Source: Maricaulis sp963975345 (lineage in GTDB: Bacteria > Pseudomonadota > Alphaproteobacteria > Caulobacterales > Maricaulaceae). From it: a stretch of DNA of 64,000 nucleotides. The stretch covers positions 1 to 64,000 of the forward strand of contig NZ_CAXBGE010000002.1 of NCBI RefSeq assembly GCF_963975345.1, read 5' to 3'. Position numbers and translations under genes: made by a program. The notes under the pieces were generated by a model. It ran no database searches. It was not told the DNA's origin and worked only from the letters and a program-made list of their open reading frames with translations. How positions within the stretch are numbered: position 1 is the first letter of the stretch; each line of letters opens with the position of its first letter. Of this stretch, positions 25,132-32,876 are shown piece after piece.

Positions 25132-26055
25132 ATGAGTGACCGTTCCATCCTGATCAATCGCGCGCCGCTGGTGTTTGCCGGATCACCGCTTGATCGCGGC
25201 GAGCTGCTGCGCCGCGACGCGAACAAGCTCGCGGCCCAGGCCGAACGGGAGAATGCTTGGACGATGGTCCTGTTTCGCGGCCTGCCGGGAATCGCTGACG
25301 GTGGCGCGCTGGGCTGGATGAAGCTCGATGACTGCACCCGGCTTTATGGTCCTGCGCTGTTGCAAGTCTATCTCGGCGAATTGCGTGGGGATCCGGTCTT
25401 TGCGACCGAATTATTGCAGGAACCGTCAGTGGAGGCCGACTTCGCTTTCATGGATGCGCGCCAGGCCGCGATGGCGCTGAGCCAAAGCGAAGCGGCAATC
25501 TTCGCCCATGCCAAGGCGCTGCTCGCCTGGCATGAGCGCAATGGTTTCTGCGCCAATTGCGGCGCAGCGACCGCGATTGTTTCCGGCGGGGCGAAGCGGG
25601 TTTGCGGCGACTGCCAGGCCGAGCATTTCCCACGCGTTGATCCTGTCGTGATCATGCTGGCTGTGGACGGCGAGCATTGCCTGCTCGGCCGGCAGGCGAG
25701 CTGGCCGCCAGGTATCTGGTCGGCGCTGGCCGGATTTGTCGAGCCAGCGGAAACCATCGAAGAGGCCTGTGCCCGCGAATTGCATGAAGAAGCCGGCATC
25801 ATCGCCGATATTGCCGCCACGCGCTATGTGATGGCCCAACCCTGGCCCTTTCCCTCATCCTTGATGATCGGCTTGGTCGCGCCGGTCACAACAGCCGAGA
25901 TCAAGGTTGATCGCAATGAGCTCGAGGATGCGCGCTGGTTCAGCCGCGACGAGGTCCGCGCCATGCTTGCCGGCGAACATGCCGAGGCACAATTGCCGCC
26001 CTCGGTCGCCATTGCACGGCGCTTGGTCGAATTATGGGCTGACAGGGAAATCTGA
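25132..26055 (+). CDS. nudC: NADH pyrophosphatase (NAD-capped RNA hydrolase)
   Basis: 307 residues. A zinc ribbon, FCANCGAATAIVSGGAKRVC followed by GDC, precedes the Nudix domain with the box GFVEPAETIEEACARELHEE followed by AGI. After the box comes AQPWPFPSSLM, the family tag (SQPWPFPxS) that separates NudC from other Nudix proteins. It hydrolyses NADH to NMNH and AMP and removes NAD caps from RNA. The N-terminal 130 residues are the usual variable domain. The gene is monocistronic; the next gene is convergent. Confidence 0.95.
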   Translation: MSDRSILINRAPLVFAGSPLDRGELLRRDANKLAAQAERENAWTMVLFRGLPGIADGGALGWMKLDDCTRLYGPALLQVYLGELRGDPVFATELLQEPSVEADFAFMDARQAAMALSQSEAAIFAHAKALLAWHERNGFCANCGAATAIVSGGAKRVCGDCQAEHFPRVDPVVIMLAVDGEHCLLGRQASWPPGIWSALAGFVEPAETIEEACARELHEEAGIIADIAATRYVMAQPWPFPSSLMIGLVAPVTTAEIKVDRNELEDARWFSRDEVRAMLAGEHAEAQLPPSVAIARRLVELWADREI

Positions 26056-26087
26056 GGCCGCGTCACCACCTCCAGAGCGCGCCCAAT

Positions 26088-26118
26088 GAAAAGGGCCGCA
26101 CGCTCAGCGCACGGCCCT
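26088..26118 (-). terminator. Rho-independent terminator of the small beta-barrel gene
   Basis: On the minus strand AGGGCCG (from 26118) and CGGCCCT form a GC-rich stem with a partly paired inner loop, directly followed by TTTTCATT. It lies 24 bases beyond the stop at 26142. Confidence 0.7.
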
Positions 26119-26141
26119 CTCCCATTATCGGTTCGACCCGA

Positions 26142-26666
26142 TTAGCCGCCGAAGCGACGCACATAGCTGACACCATAGACGTCAGAACTGCCACCATCTT
26201 GATAGTCGAAATTGGTGTAGTCCAACCGGACGCCATTACGGCCGTCGATCAGGTATTCGCCGCCAACGCCATAAGCCCAGGCATCAGAGTCGGCGCTGGC
26301 CGAGAAGCCAGGAACGCTCGCGTCGATCTGCGAGTTGGTATAGCCGGCGCGCAGGAAAACATTGCCGTGTTCATTGCTGAACGGACGCACAACACCGAAC
26401 ACGCCAACAGCGTAGTCGAGGCTGACATCGGCCGTCGTGCCGAGCACGGTCACGCTGTCGTCGCCGACACCGATATTGGCTTGGCCTTCGACACCGAAAT
26501 ACTGGTTGAAGTCATAGCGACCACGAAACACGACGGAATCGAGATCAACACCGTCACCGCTAAATCGCTCATAGCCGGCGCCGAGGGTGTAGCTTGCGTC
26601 CTGGGCCTGCGCGATCGAACCGAGCGCGAGAACCGAGAGGGAAGCAGCGAGAATGGAACGCATCAT
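26142..26666 (-). CDS. Small outer-membrane beta-barrel protein
   Basis: 174 residues. A signal peptide (cleavage after about residue 21, SIAQA) is followed by eight or so amphipathic strands with alternating aromatic residues (SYTLGAGYERF, VVFRGRYDFNQYFGVEGQAN, NVFLRAGYTNSQI, NGVRLDYTNFDYQD) and a C-terminal strand ending YVRRFGG. This is an OmpA/OmpW-like eight-stranded porin-family barrel. Its function is unknown. Two ATG codons at 26661-26666 are possible starts. A perfect short palindrome TTACA-TACT-TGTAA (26684-26697) lies just upstream. Confidence 0.8.
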   Translation of the reverse strand: MMRSILAASLSVLALGSIAQAQDASYTLGAGYERFSGDGVDLDSVVFRGRYDFNQYFGVEGQANIGVGDDSVTVLGTTADVSLDYAVGVFGVVRPFSNEHGNVFLRAGYTNSQIDASVPGFSASADSDAWAYGVGGEYLIDGRNGVRLDYTNFDYQDGGSSDVYGVSYVRRFGG

Positions 26667-26683
26667 GATGATATAACCCTAGC

Positions 26684-26968
26684 TTACATACTTGTAATGC
26701 ACGCGACATGCGTGCTTTCGAGAGTTTTGATTTCGCCCCGCTCTCCCGCATTTTCAAGGCTGTGAATGTGGCACTTCTGCGGCAAATACAGTCTGTAGCC
26801 AGCCGGGGCCGCGAGGTCGGATTTTCCCAGATAGGGCAAGTGGGAAGGCGGGCGCACGCCCGCAAGGGGGCCGCAGATATCGCGCATGTACTTGGGATAG
26901 ACGGGTAATGCGGCGTGATACCGCATGCACAAGAACACCCTGGCCTGTTGCCTGTAGGCGCGGCGCAT
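26684..26968 (-). CDS. Possible small protein, unrecognised, low confidence
   Basis: In the 348-base gap between the barrel gene and the cytochrome gene, the minus strand has an open frame of about 94 residues (MRRAYRQQARVFLCMRYHAA...). It is richer in Tyr, Leu, His and Lys than the Arg/Ala/Pro-heavy shadow frames around it. Its first 60 codons have about three quarters G or C in third position against about half in second position, as real genes here do. GGAG lies 11 bases before the ATG. No family is recognised, and the last 25 codons lose the bias, so it may be a gene remnant or chance. Otherwise I see nothing in 26667-27014. Confidence 0.25.
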   Translation of the reverse strand: MRRAYRQQARVFLCMRYHAALPVYPKYMRDICGPLAGVRPPSHLPYLGKSDLAAPAGYRLYLPQKCHIHSLENAGERGEIKTLESTHVACITSM

Positions 26969-27014
26969 GCCAAACACGGCTCCAACTTTCGGCTAAATCG
27001 TAACGGGGGCGTCG

Positions 27015-27695
27015 ATGGGCGATCTCTTCTTTAACAAGATTGCTGGCGTCATTATTGGCGGCATTCTTGCCATTCTGGTCATCACTGAAGTCGGGCATAT
27101 GCTGGTGAAATCCCACGCACCCGAGGCGCTGACGGCCGAGAACACGGCTTATCCGGTCAACTGGGCTGCGCTTGAGAGCGGCTCGGCAACGACGGAACAG
27201 GCCGTTGTCGCAGGCCCGACCGATTACGGTCTGTTGCTCGCGAGCGCGGATGCCAGCGCCGGCGAACGCGTCGCCCGCCGATGCCAGTCCTGCCATAATT
27301 TTGAGAATGGCGGCGCCAACGGCACCGGTCCACACCTTTGGGATGTCGTCGGCCGCCAGATCGCGAGCGTGCCAGACTTTAATTACAGCGACGCCCTGCA
27401 CGCCCTTGGCGGCGCTTGGGATTATGCGCGCTTGAACGCTTTCCTCGAAAGCCCGGCCCGTTATGCACCAGGCACGGCGATGACCTTTGCCGGCTTGCGT
27501 GACGAAGGCCAGCGCATGGACCTGATCGCCTATCTGCGCAGCCTTTCAGAAGCGCCTGTTGCTTTGCCTGATCCACTGCCAGTTCAGACTGCGGCCGCTG
27601 TCGACACGGCCGTGACAGACGCTGCGGCTGCCACGGACATACCTGCGACGCAGGATGCCACAGCGCCTGCTGAAGTCCCGGGCGAAGGCCATTAG
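27015..27695 (+). CDS. cycM: Membrane-anchored cytochrome c (CycM/c552-like)
   Basis: 226 residues. An uncleaved N-terminal anchor (about residues 8-25) holds a periplasmic class I cytochrome c domain: haem site CQSCH (Cys90, Cys93, His94), GTGPHLWDVVGRQ, and the sixth-ligand methionine Met156 in PGTAMTFAG. A flexible Ala/Pro/Thr tail follows from about residue 190. CycM-type proteins pass electrons from the bc1 complex to an aa3 oxidase in alphaproteobacteria. The symbol is by similarity of architecture only. Confidence 0.88.
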   Translation: MGDLFFNKIAGVIIGGILAILVITEVGHMLVKSHAPEALTAENTAYPVNWAALESGSATTEQAVVAGPTDYGLLLASADASAGERVARRCQSCHNFENGGANGTGPHLWDVVGRQIASVPDFNYSDALHALGGAWDYARLNAFLESPARYAPGTAMTFAGLRDEGQRMDLIAYLRSLSEAPVALPDPLPVQTAAAVDTAVTDAAAATDIPATQDATAPAEVPGEGH

Positions 27696-27715
27696 GCCTC
27701 AAACGCACTGAGTAC

Positions 27716-27753
27716 AAAAAGGCCCCCGGAACATCAGTTCCGGGGGCCTTTTT
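27716..27753. terminator. Bidirectional Rho-independent terminator
   Basis: AAAAAGGCCCCCGGAAC and GTTCCGGGGGCCTTTTT form a perfect 17-base stem around an ATCA loop. Poly-T/poly-A flanks on both sides let it serve both the cytochrome gene (+) and the convergent NlpC/P60 gene (-). Confidence 0.95.
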
Positions 27754-27782
27754 CTGCCCGAAACCCAGCTTGAATCTGGACG

Positions 27783-28634
27783 TCAGACCGGGCGAAAAAT
27801 CTTGCGGACCGGGGCATGCCCTTCCCGGATGCGTTGCTCCGCCTCATCGAAGGCTTCCAGCGTTACATCCATCCAATGGCCATTGGCGTGCAGAAGATGT
27901 TCGCTATCGGTCATGATGCCGACATGGCCTGGCCAGAAGACGACATCGCCGCGCTCACGCGTTGGGCTCTGGGTCACATCGGTCCAGCTGGCCGCGAGGT
28001 GCGCCTCCTGTTGATCCGAATCGCGCGGCACCGGGATGCCGGTCGCCAACAAAGCCATCTGCACCAAGCCCGAGCAGTCCAGCCCGAGACTTTCCTTGCC
28101 GCCCCACAGATAGGGTGCGCCGAGAAAGGACTCCGCGACCGCGACGAAATCGTCGGCATGCTCGTCCAGCGGCGCGGCGTGCGGGGTGAAGACCCAGCCC
28201 AGACCGATCGCCTCGACATAGCGGCTCTCGCGGCGGCCCGCCCTGAAACTGCAATTCAGCGACAGCAGAAGATTGGGTTCAGATTTCAAGTCGGGCTCGG
28301 AGAAGGCATAGGTCCGCAGCGCCGTGACGCGATGATCGACCGGTTCGACGTCCTCGCTCAGCGCCAGCAACTCGACCCAGCCGACAAAGCCGTCGGCACG
28401 GGAATAACCCCAGCCCCAGCCATCCTTCTCCTCAAGCAAGGCAAAGATATCGCCGGCCAGCAGCTGATCATCGACGGCGCCATGCGGTTCTGGCGTACGG
28501 CGGATCGGCACCGAGGCGGCAATGGCCTGGCGATCAACCGGTTCGACAAAGCGCTCCGCCTCGACCTGGCCCTTCAGATGGGCCGCGGCGAGATCGGGGC
28601 GTGCGGGTGTGAGGCGGGGATCCAGGGCGGGCAA
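27783..28634 (-). CDS. NlpC/P60 family cell-wall hydrolase with SH3 domains
   Basis: 283 residues. Bacterial SH3-type domains occupy about residues 35-150; the C40 peptidase follows with catalytic Cys187 (GLDCSGLVQ), His237 (PGHVGIM) and third-site His249 (LLHANGH). Such enzymes cut peptide stems of peptidoglycan. The start is TTG at 28632-28634, preceded by GAGGAG eight bases upstream. The opening LDPRLTPARPDLAA is, from memory, conserved in alphaproteobacterial relatives, which supports this start. It therefore overlaps the upstream MarR-type gene by 61 bases, suggesting coupled translation. No signal peptide is obvious. Confidence 0.88.
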   Translation of the reverse strand: MPALDPRLTPARPDLAAAHLKGQVEAERFVEPVDRQAIAASVPIRRTPEPHGAVDDQLLAGDIFALLEEKDGWGWGYSRADGFVGWVELLALSEDVEPVDHRVTALRTYAFSEPDLKSEPNLLLSLNCSFRAGRRESRYVEAIGLGWVFTPHAAPLDEHADDFVAVAESFLGAPYLWGGKESLGLDCSGLVQMALLATGIPVPRDSDQQEAHLAASWTDVTQSPTRERGDVVFWPGHVGIMTDSEHLLHANGHWMDVTLEAFDEAEQRIREGHAPVRKIFRPV

Positions 28635-28975
28635 GTGGCAGTCTCCTCGGCGCGATGGGCGACGGTTTCACCGTAATCGTACAGAAACACGGCGCCTTTG
28701 ACAGTCCGGTGTACCGAGACATCGCGCCGGTCGGCCTGATCACGCTTGCGCCGGATAAAGCCATGGCGTTGCAAGACGTCGAGGGCCCGGGTCACCGCCG
28801 GTTTGGGCAGGTCGAGCACCTGCGCCAGCTCGCGCACGCTATGCGGCCCAGGACGCATGAAGATCGCCAGCAACAGCGCAAATTGCCGCGCTGTGAGATC
28901 AGCCGCAGCGCCGCGCACCGCGTCTGAAGAGACACGTCGCATCATCTCAAGCGATGTCATCGCCTGTGAAGCCAT
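28574..28975 (-). CDS. MarR-family transcriptional regulator
   Basis: 133 residues with a winged helix-turn-helix: ADLTARQFALLLAIFMRPGP, recognition region LDLPKPAVTRALDVLQRHGF, wing RRKRDQADRRDVSVHRT. The C-terminal dimerisation helix is short, and the last 20 residues (ATCPPWIPASHPH...) are read through the beginning of the NlpC/P60 gene in another frame. This could be a naturally short protein or one whose native end was replaced by the overlap. It probably regulates its own operon with the hydrolase; the ligand is unknown. Confidence 0.8.
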   Translation of the reverse strand: MASQAMTSLEMMRRVSSDAVRGAAADLTARQFALLLAIFMRPGPHSVRELAQVLDLPKPAVTRALDVLQRHGFIRRKRDQADRRDVSVHRTVKGAVFLYDYGETVAHRAEETATCPPWIPASHPHAPISPRPI

Positions 28976-29007
28976 GCTGCAACCCCGAAACGGCTATCGA
29001 TTCAAAG

Positions 29008-30366
29008 CTATTTTACGAAGCGCTGTTTGAGCATTTGGTAAACGGCGCGCGCGCCCTGCATCTCGCCGCCCTTGGGCCGGCCGGGCCGGTCCTTCAGATT
29101 CCAGCCGAAAATGTCAAAATGCACCCATTTCGATGTGCCGACGAAGCGGCGCAGGAACAGGGCCGCCGTGATCGAGCCGGCCATCGGTATCGCGGCGCTG
29201 TTGACGATATCAGAGATATCGCCGTCGATTTCGCGGTCATAGCCGTCCCAGAGCGGCATGCGCCAGACCGGGTCGCCGACGGCATCGCCAGCGGCGGCAA
29301 TCTCAGACGCCAGCGCCTCATCGCCTGTGTAGAAGGGCATCACCTCAGGACCAAGCGCCACCCGCGCTGCACCAGTGAGCGTCGCGAAGTCGAGCAACAG
29401 GTCTGGCTCATCCTCGACGGCCCGTGCCAGGGCATCGGCCAGCACCAGGCGGCCTTCCGCATCGGTATTGTCGATTTCGACTGTAATACCCTTGCGTGAG
29501 ACGAGAATGTCGCCTGGCCGGAAGGCATCGGCACCGACCGCATTTTCCACTGCCGGAACCAAGAGGTGCAGCCTGACCGGCAATTTCGCCGCCATCACCA
29601 GCTGGGCCAAGCCCATCGCATTGGCGCCGCCCCCCATATCCTTCTTCATCCAGCGCATGCCGGAGGCCGGTTTCAGATCGAGCCCGCCGCTATCGAAACA
29701 CACGCCCTTGCCGACCAGCGCCAGACGCGGATGGGCCGGATCGCCCCATTCCAGTTCGAGCAGGCGCGGCGCCTCCCCGGCGGCGCGGCCGACGGCATGG
29801 ATCATCGGGAAATTCTGCTTCAACAGCGCATCGCCCTTGGTCACATTCACCTTGGCACCATGCTCCTTGGCCAGCTTGCGAAAAGCCGCTTCGAGCCCCT
29901 CCGGGCCCATGATGTCGGCCGGCGAATTGACCAGATCGCGCGTCAGCATCACCGCAGAGGCGATGGAGGCAATCTCGGTGATATCGGTGCCCGCGGGCGG
30001 CACGAGACGCGCAGGCGCGCGCTCAGCGGCCTTGAAGCGGGTAAATCGATAGCTGCCCAGTGCCCAAGCCAGCGAAACCATGCCCGGATTGAGGGCCTCA
30101 GGGATTTCGTCGACCTGCCAATCGCCCTCGGGCAGGCCAAACGCCGCCGCCCCAAGCGCAAAAGCGTCGAGCCCGTTGCCAACGCCAAACAGGGCGCCGC
30201 AAATACTGTCAGAGGGCAGCAACACGATCTGCCCCGGCTTGGCTGTGAAACCAGCCGCGAGCGGACGTTCAGCGGCGGGCAACTGGGCGATCACCTCGTC
30301 GCGTTTGTCCTGGGTCACCAAACGGACGGTCCGCGCCAAAGCGGACGTGGAAAAGAAGGCATTCAT
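29008..30366 (-). CDS. Leucyl aminopeptidase family protein (M17)
   Basis: 452 residues. The catalytic domain carries LVGKGVCFDSGGLDLKPASG (metal Asp and catalytic Lys region), MKKDMGGGANAMG and the M17 signature NTDAEGRLVLADAL. The N-terminal domain is about 150 residues long, as in the shorter PepB-like group. The enzyme removes N-terminal residues from peptides using two metal ions. ATG 30364-30366 follows AAAGG nine bases away; the frame opens earlier, but the extra residues are not conserved-looking. It is divergent from the tadD-like gene. Confidence 0.92.
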   Translation of the reverse strand: MNAFFSTSALARTVRLVTQDKRDEVIAQLPAAERPLAAGFTAKPGQIVLLPSDSICGALFGVGNGLDAFALGAAAFGLPEGDWQVDEIPEALNPGMVSLAWALGSYRFTRFKAAERAPARLVPPAGTDITEIASIASAVMLTRDLVNSPADIMGPEGLEAAFRKLAKEHGAKVNVTKGDALLKQNFPMIHAVGRAAGEAPRLLELEWGDPAHPRLALVGKGVCFDSGGLDLKPASGMRWMKKDMGGGANAMGLAQLVMAAKLPVRLHLLVPAVENAVGADAFRPGDILVSRKGITVEIDNTDAEGRLVLADALARAVEDEPDLLLDFATLTGAARVALGPEVMPFYTGDEALASEIAAAGDAVGDPVWRMPLWDGYDREIDGDISDIVNSAAIPMAGSITAALFLRRFVGTSKWVHFDIFGWNLKDRPGRPKGGEMQGARAVYQMLKQRFVK

Positions 30367-30486
30367 GGCAGTTAACCTTTCTTGTGGAGTCCGTCTGCGG
30401 CCAGACCGGCGGCACATATTTGTCTTAACGCATTCTTGACCGGGCGGGCGCAGATTCAAGCCACGCTCGCAGTAAATGGTCCGATC

Positions 30487-31281
30487 ATGCGCATCTCACA
30501 TATTCTTCTCCCCTTCGCCGTCCTGACATTGAGCGCCTGCGCAACGACCGGCCGCACCGACGACGAACAGGCACTGGCCGCCTCGCTTGACGCCCGCAGC
30601 ATCGTGCCCGCGACGGACCAGCAGCGCACGGCGATCCGCAGCCAGGACATGCTGACCCAGGCGACGTTCTGGGCCGAAGCGCACGAGCTCAACCCGTCCG
30701 ATCTCGAAGCCGCCTATGAATTGTCCAACGCGCTGCGCCAGTTGGGTAACCCACAGCGCGCGATCGAGATTGCGCAGCAATCGCTCGCCCTTCACCCGGA
30801 CAGCCCGCAGCTCTTGCTCGCCTATGGCACCGCCCTCACCTCGATTGGCCGCGGCTCGCGCGCGACCGAATCCCTGCAACGCGCCGCGCAAGCCGATCCG
30901 GGCAATTGGCACATCCTCAACACGCTGGGGGTTGCCTATGAGCAGGGCGGCCTCTCGGCGCAGGCCCAGCAGTATTTTCGCGACGCGCTCGCCCTCTCCC
31001 CTGGCGAACCATCGGTGATGTCCAACCTGGCGCTCTCCCACGCACTCTCAGGTGAAGCCGAGATGGCGGAACGCATGTTGCGTGAAGCGATGGCCCGGCC
31101 CGGCGCCGAGGCGACTGTCCGGCAAAATCTAGCGCTGGTGATTGCCTTGCAGGGCCGATTCGACGAGGCAGAACAAATGGCGCGCTACGATGTGACGCCC
31201 GAAATGGCACAGGCCAACATGGCCTATATCCGCTCAATGCTGACCTCACGCCGCAGCTATGATTCGCTGCGCACCGACTAA
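30487..31281 (+). CDS. tadD: Tad pilus TPR lipoprotein TadD
   Basis: 264 residues. A signal sequence ends with lipobox TLSAC (lipid Cys about residue 18). At least four tetratricopeptide repeats follow from about residue 65, for example DLEAAYELSNALRQLGNPQR, SPQLLLAYGTALTSIGRGSR, NWHILNTLGVAYEQGGLSAQ and EPSVMSNLALSHALSGEAEM. TadD is the outer-membrane-linked TPR lipoprotein of Flp pilus systems that helps assemble the secretin. It lies at the far end of the pilus locus and points towards the tad operon instead of along it. Confidence 0.85.
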   Translation: MRISHILLPFAVLTLSACATTGRTDDEQALAASLDARSIVPATDQQRTAIRSQDMLTQATFWAEAHELNPSDLEAAYELSNALRQLGNPQRAIEIAQQSLALHPDSPQLLLAYGTALTSIGRGSRATESLQRAAQADPGNWHILNTLGVAYEQGGLSAQAQQYFRDALALSPGEPSVMSNLALSHALSGEAEMAERMLREAMARPGAEATVRQNLALVIALQGRFDEAEQMARYDVTPEMAQANMAYIRSMLTSRRSYDSLRTD

Positions 31282-31310
31282 ACTGGTCCCGCAACGATCA
31301 AAACCGTAAG

Positions 31311-31841
31311 TCAGTTTCCAGTGACAGGAACCGGTGGCGGCGGGGGTGGCGGCGCGATTTCGGCGTCATCCATTTTCTTGAGCGGGAAGTCTTTGCGCAA
31401 GAGCGGCGTGACCATCGTGTGGTCGAAGCGGAAATCCTCCACCAGCACCCGCATCTCCATCGGAGCCTTGCCGCCCTTTGAGGCCTCGCTGGCACGGTAG
31501 AGCGCATAAAGTCGCAGGTAATTCTTGTCGTCGCGGCCCATCGAGGTGTCGTCGAGCCGGGAACAGATATTGATCAGTTTCTGGATGCCCTGTTTGCGGC
31601 GTCCCGATTTGAGCTCGATCATCGCTGTAGCGAGATCGACCTTCCAGCCCATATCGGCAAAATGGGTTTTGGGGGCCGCAGACAATTCCCGGCGTGCCAG
31701 TGCGACATCCTCCTCGGCGATGGCCGCCATGGCAGAAGCAACGGCCTGATCAGCCGCTTCGATCTGGTCGCGGAGCTTGTCCGCCGATTTGCGCCCGGAA
31801 AACATGGGCTGTGTCCACCTGTCCAACATGCGGCTCGCCAT
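31311..31841 (-). CDS. Unrecognised soluble protein at end of tad operon
   Basis: 176 residues, the last gene of the leftward pilus row, 26 bases after tadC. The N-terminal half is helical and may form TPR-like hairpins (DQAVASAMAAIAEEDVALAR, LATAMIELKSGRRKQGIQKL). A Pro run (APPPPPPPVP) ends the protein. No signal peptide or membrane helix. Family unknown to me. Its place in the operon suggests a role with the pilus machine, for example as an accessory of the TadBC platform, but this is inference. Confidence 0.65.
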   Translation of the reverse strand: MASRMLDRWTQPMFSGRKSADKLRDQIEAADQAVASAMAAIAEEDVALARRELSAAPKTHFADMGWKVDLATAMIELKSGRRKQGIQKLINICSRLDDTSMGRDDKNYLRLYALYRASEASKGGKAPMEMRVLVEDFRFDHTMVTPLLRKDFPLKKMDDAEIAPPPPPPPVPVTGN

Positions 31842-31867
31842 TCAAGTAGCGCGCCAATCCAAAACCA

Positions 31868-32872
31868 TCACATGCTATTGAAACGAATGATGGCGGGTCC
31901 GAGGATAACCACGAACAACACAGGCAGGAAGAAGACAATCATCGGCACTGTCAATTTGGCGGGAAGGGCGGCGGCTTTTTTCTCGGCATTGGCCAGCCGC
32001 ATGTCGCGATTTTCTTTTGCCATCACCCGCAAGGCCTGCCCCAGCGGCGTCCCGTAGCGCTCAGCCTGGATCAGCGAGGTGCACACGGCCTTCACACCGG
32101 GGTGGTTGGCGCGCTTGGCGAGGTTTTCATAGGCGATGCGGCGATCCGGCAAATAGGCCAGTTCGGCGGTCGTCAGCGACAATTCCTCAGCCAGTTCGAG
32201 CGATTGAGTGCCGATTTCCGAGGCAACCTTATGGAAAGCCGCCTCGATCGACATGCCGGCCTCGACGCAGATCAACAGCAGATCCAGCCCGTCAGGAAAG
32301 GAGCCCATGATCGATTGCTGGCGCTTGGCGGCGGCGTTGGAAAGATAGAGATTTGGCGCGTAATAGCCGAGCAGGCCGAAGCCGAGAGAGAAGCAGATAC
32401 GGGTTATGGTCGGCAGGCCGAAATCATCGACCATGAAGACGTAGAACAGGGCGCCGAACAACAGCACGAAGGGCATCGTCAAGCGGAAGAAGTAGAACGT
32501 CACCGTCGGGCGATTGCCGCGAAAGCCGGCTTGCTGCAGCTTCAACTCCAGGGTCGGGTCTTCGAAAGCCTTTTGCAGATTGAGCGAATCGACAACCTTG
32601 CGCATCACGCCCTTGGCCTCGACACTGCGAATCGAACCGCCGCTCCGCCCGCGTGAATTGGCCTCGAGCTGCTCACGATTGCGCTTGCGCAACTCCTCAC
32701 GCCGGTTGCGCACCGATTTGACCCGCTTGTCCAGATTGTCGCCGCCCATCATCGGCGCCGACAGCGTGACAATCGTGGCGAAGACCAAAATGGCCGACAC
32801 CATCATCACCAGCGATTGGGGATCTGTCAGGAAGTCGCGTATCGCGTTGAAGCTGATGCCGAACATGTTCAT
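31868..32872 (-). CDS. tadC: Tad platform protein TadC (GspF family)
   Basis: 334 residues with the type II secretion F domain (SFPDGLDLLLICVEAGMSIEAAF, QAERYGTPLGQALRVMAKE) between membrane segments near residues 22-45, 110-150 and 305-328. It is an inner-membrane platform subunit, paired with TadB, that couples the CpaF ATPase to pilin assembly. It follows tadB after 4 bases. Confidence 0.93.
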   Translation of the reverse strand: MNMFGISFNAIRDFLTDPQSLVMMVSAILVFATIVTLSAPMMGGDNLDKRVKSVRNRREELRKRNREQLEANSRGRSGGSIRSVEAKGVMRKVVDSLNLQKAFEDPTLELKLQQAGFRGNRPTVTFYFFRLTMPFVLLFGALFYVFMVDDFGLPTITRICFSLGFGLLGYYAPNLYLSNAAAKRQQSIMGSFPDGLDLLLICVEAGMSIEAAFHKVASEIGTQSLELAEELSLTTAELAYLPDRRIAYENLAKRANHPGVKAVCTSLIQAERYGTPLGQALRVMAKENRDMRLANAEKKAAALPAKLTVPMIVFFLPVLFVVILGPAIIRFNSM

Positions 32873-32876
32873 CGCC

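Noticed and set aside
26754..27401. 215-codon frame opposite the cytochrome gene
   Set aside because: Mostly antisense to the CXXCH cytochrome, no motif; only the separate frame at 26684-26968 was kept, at low confidence.
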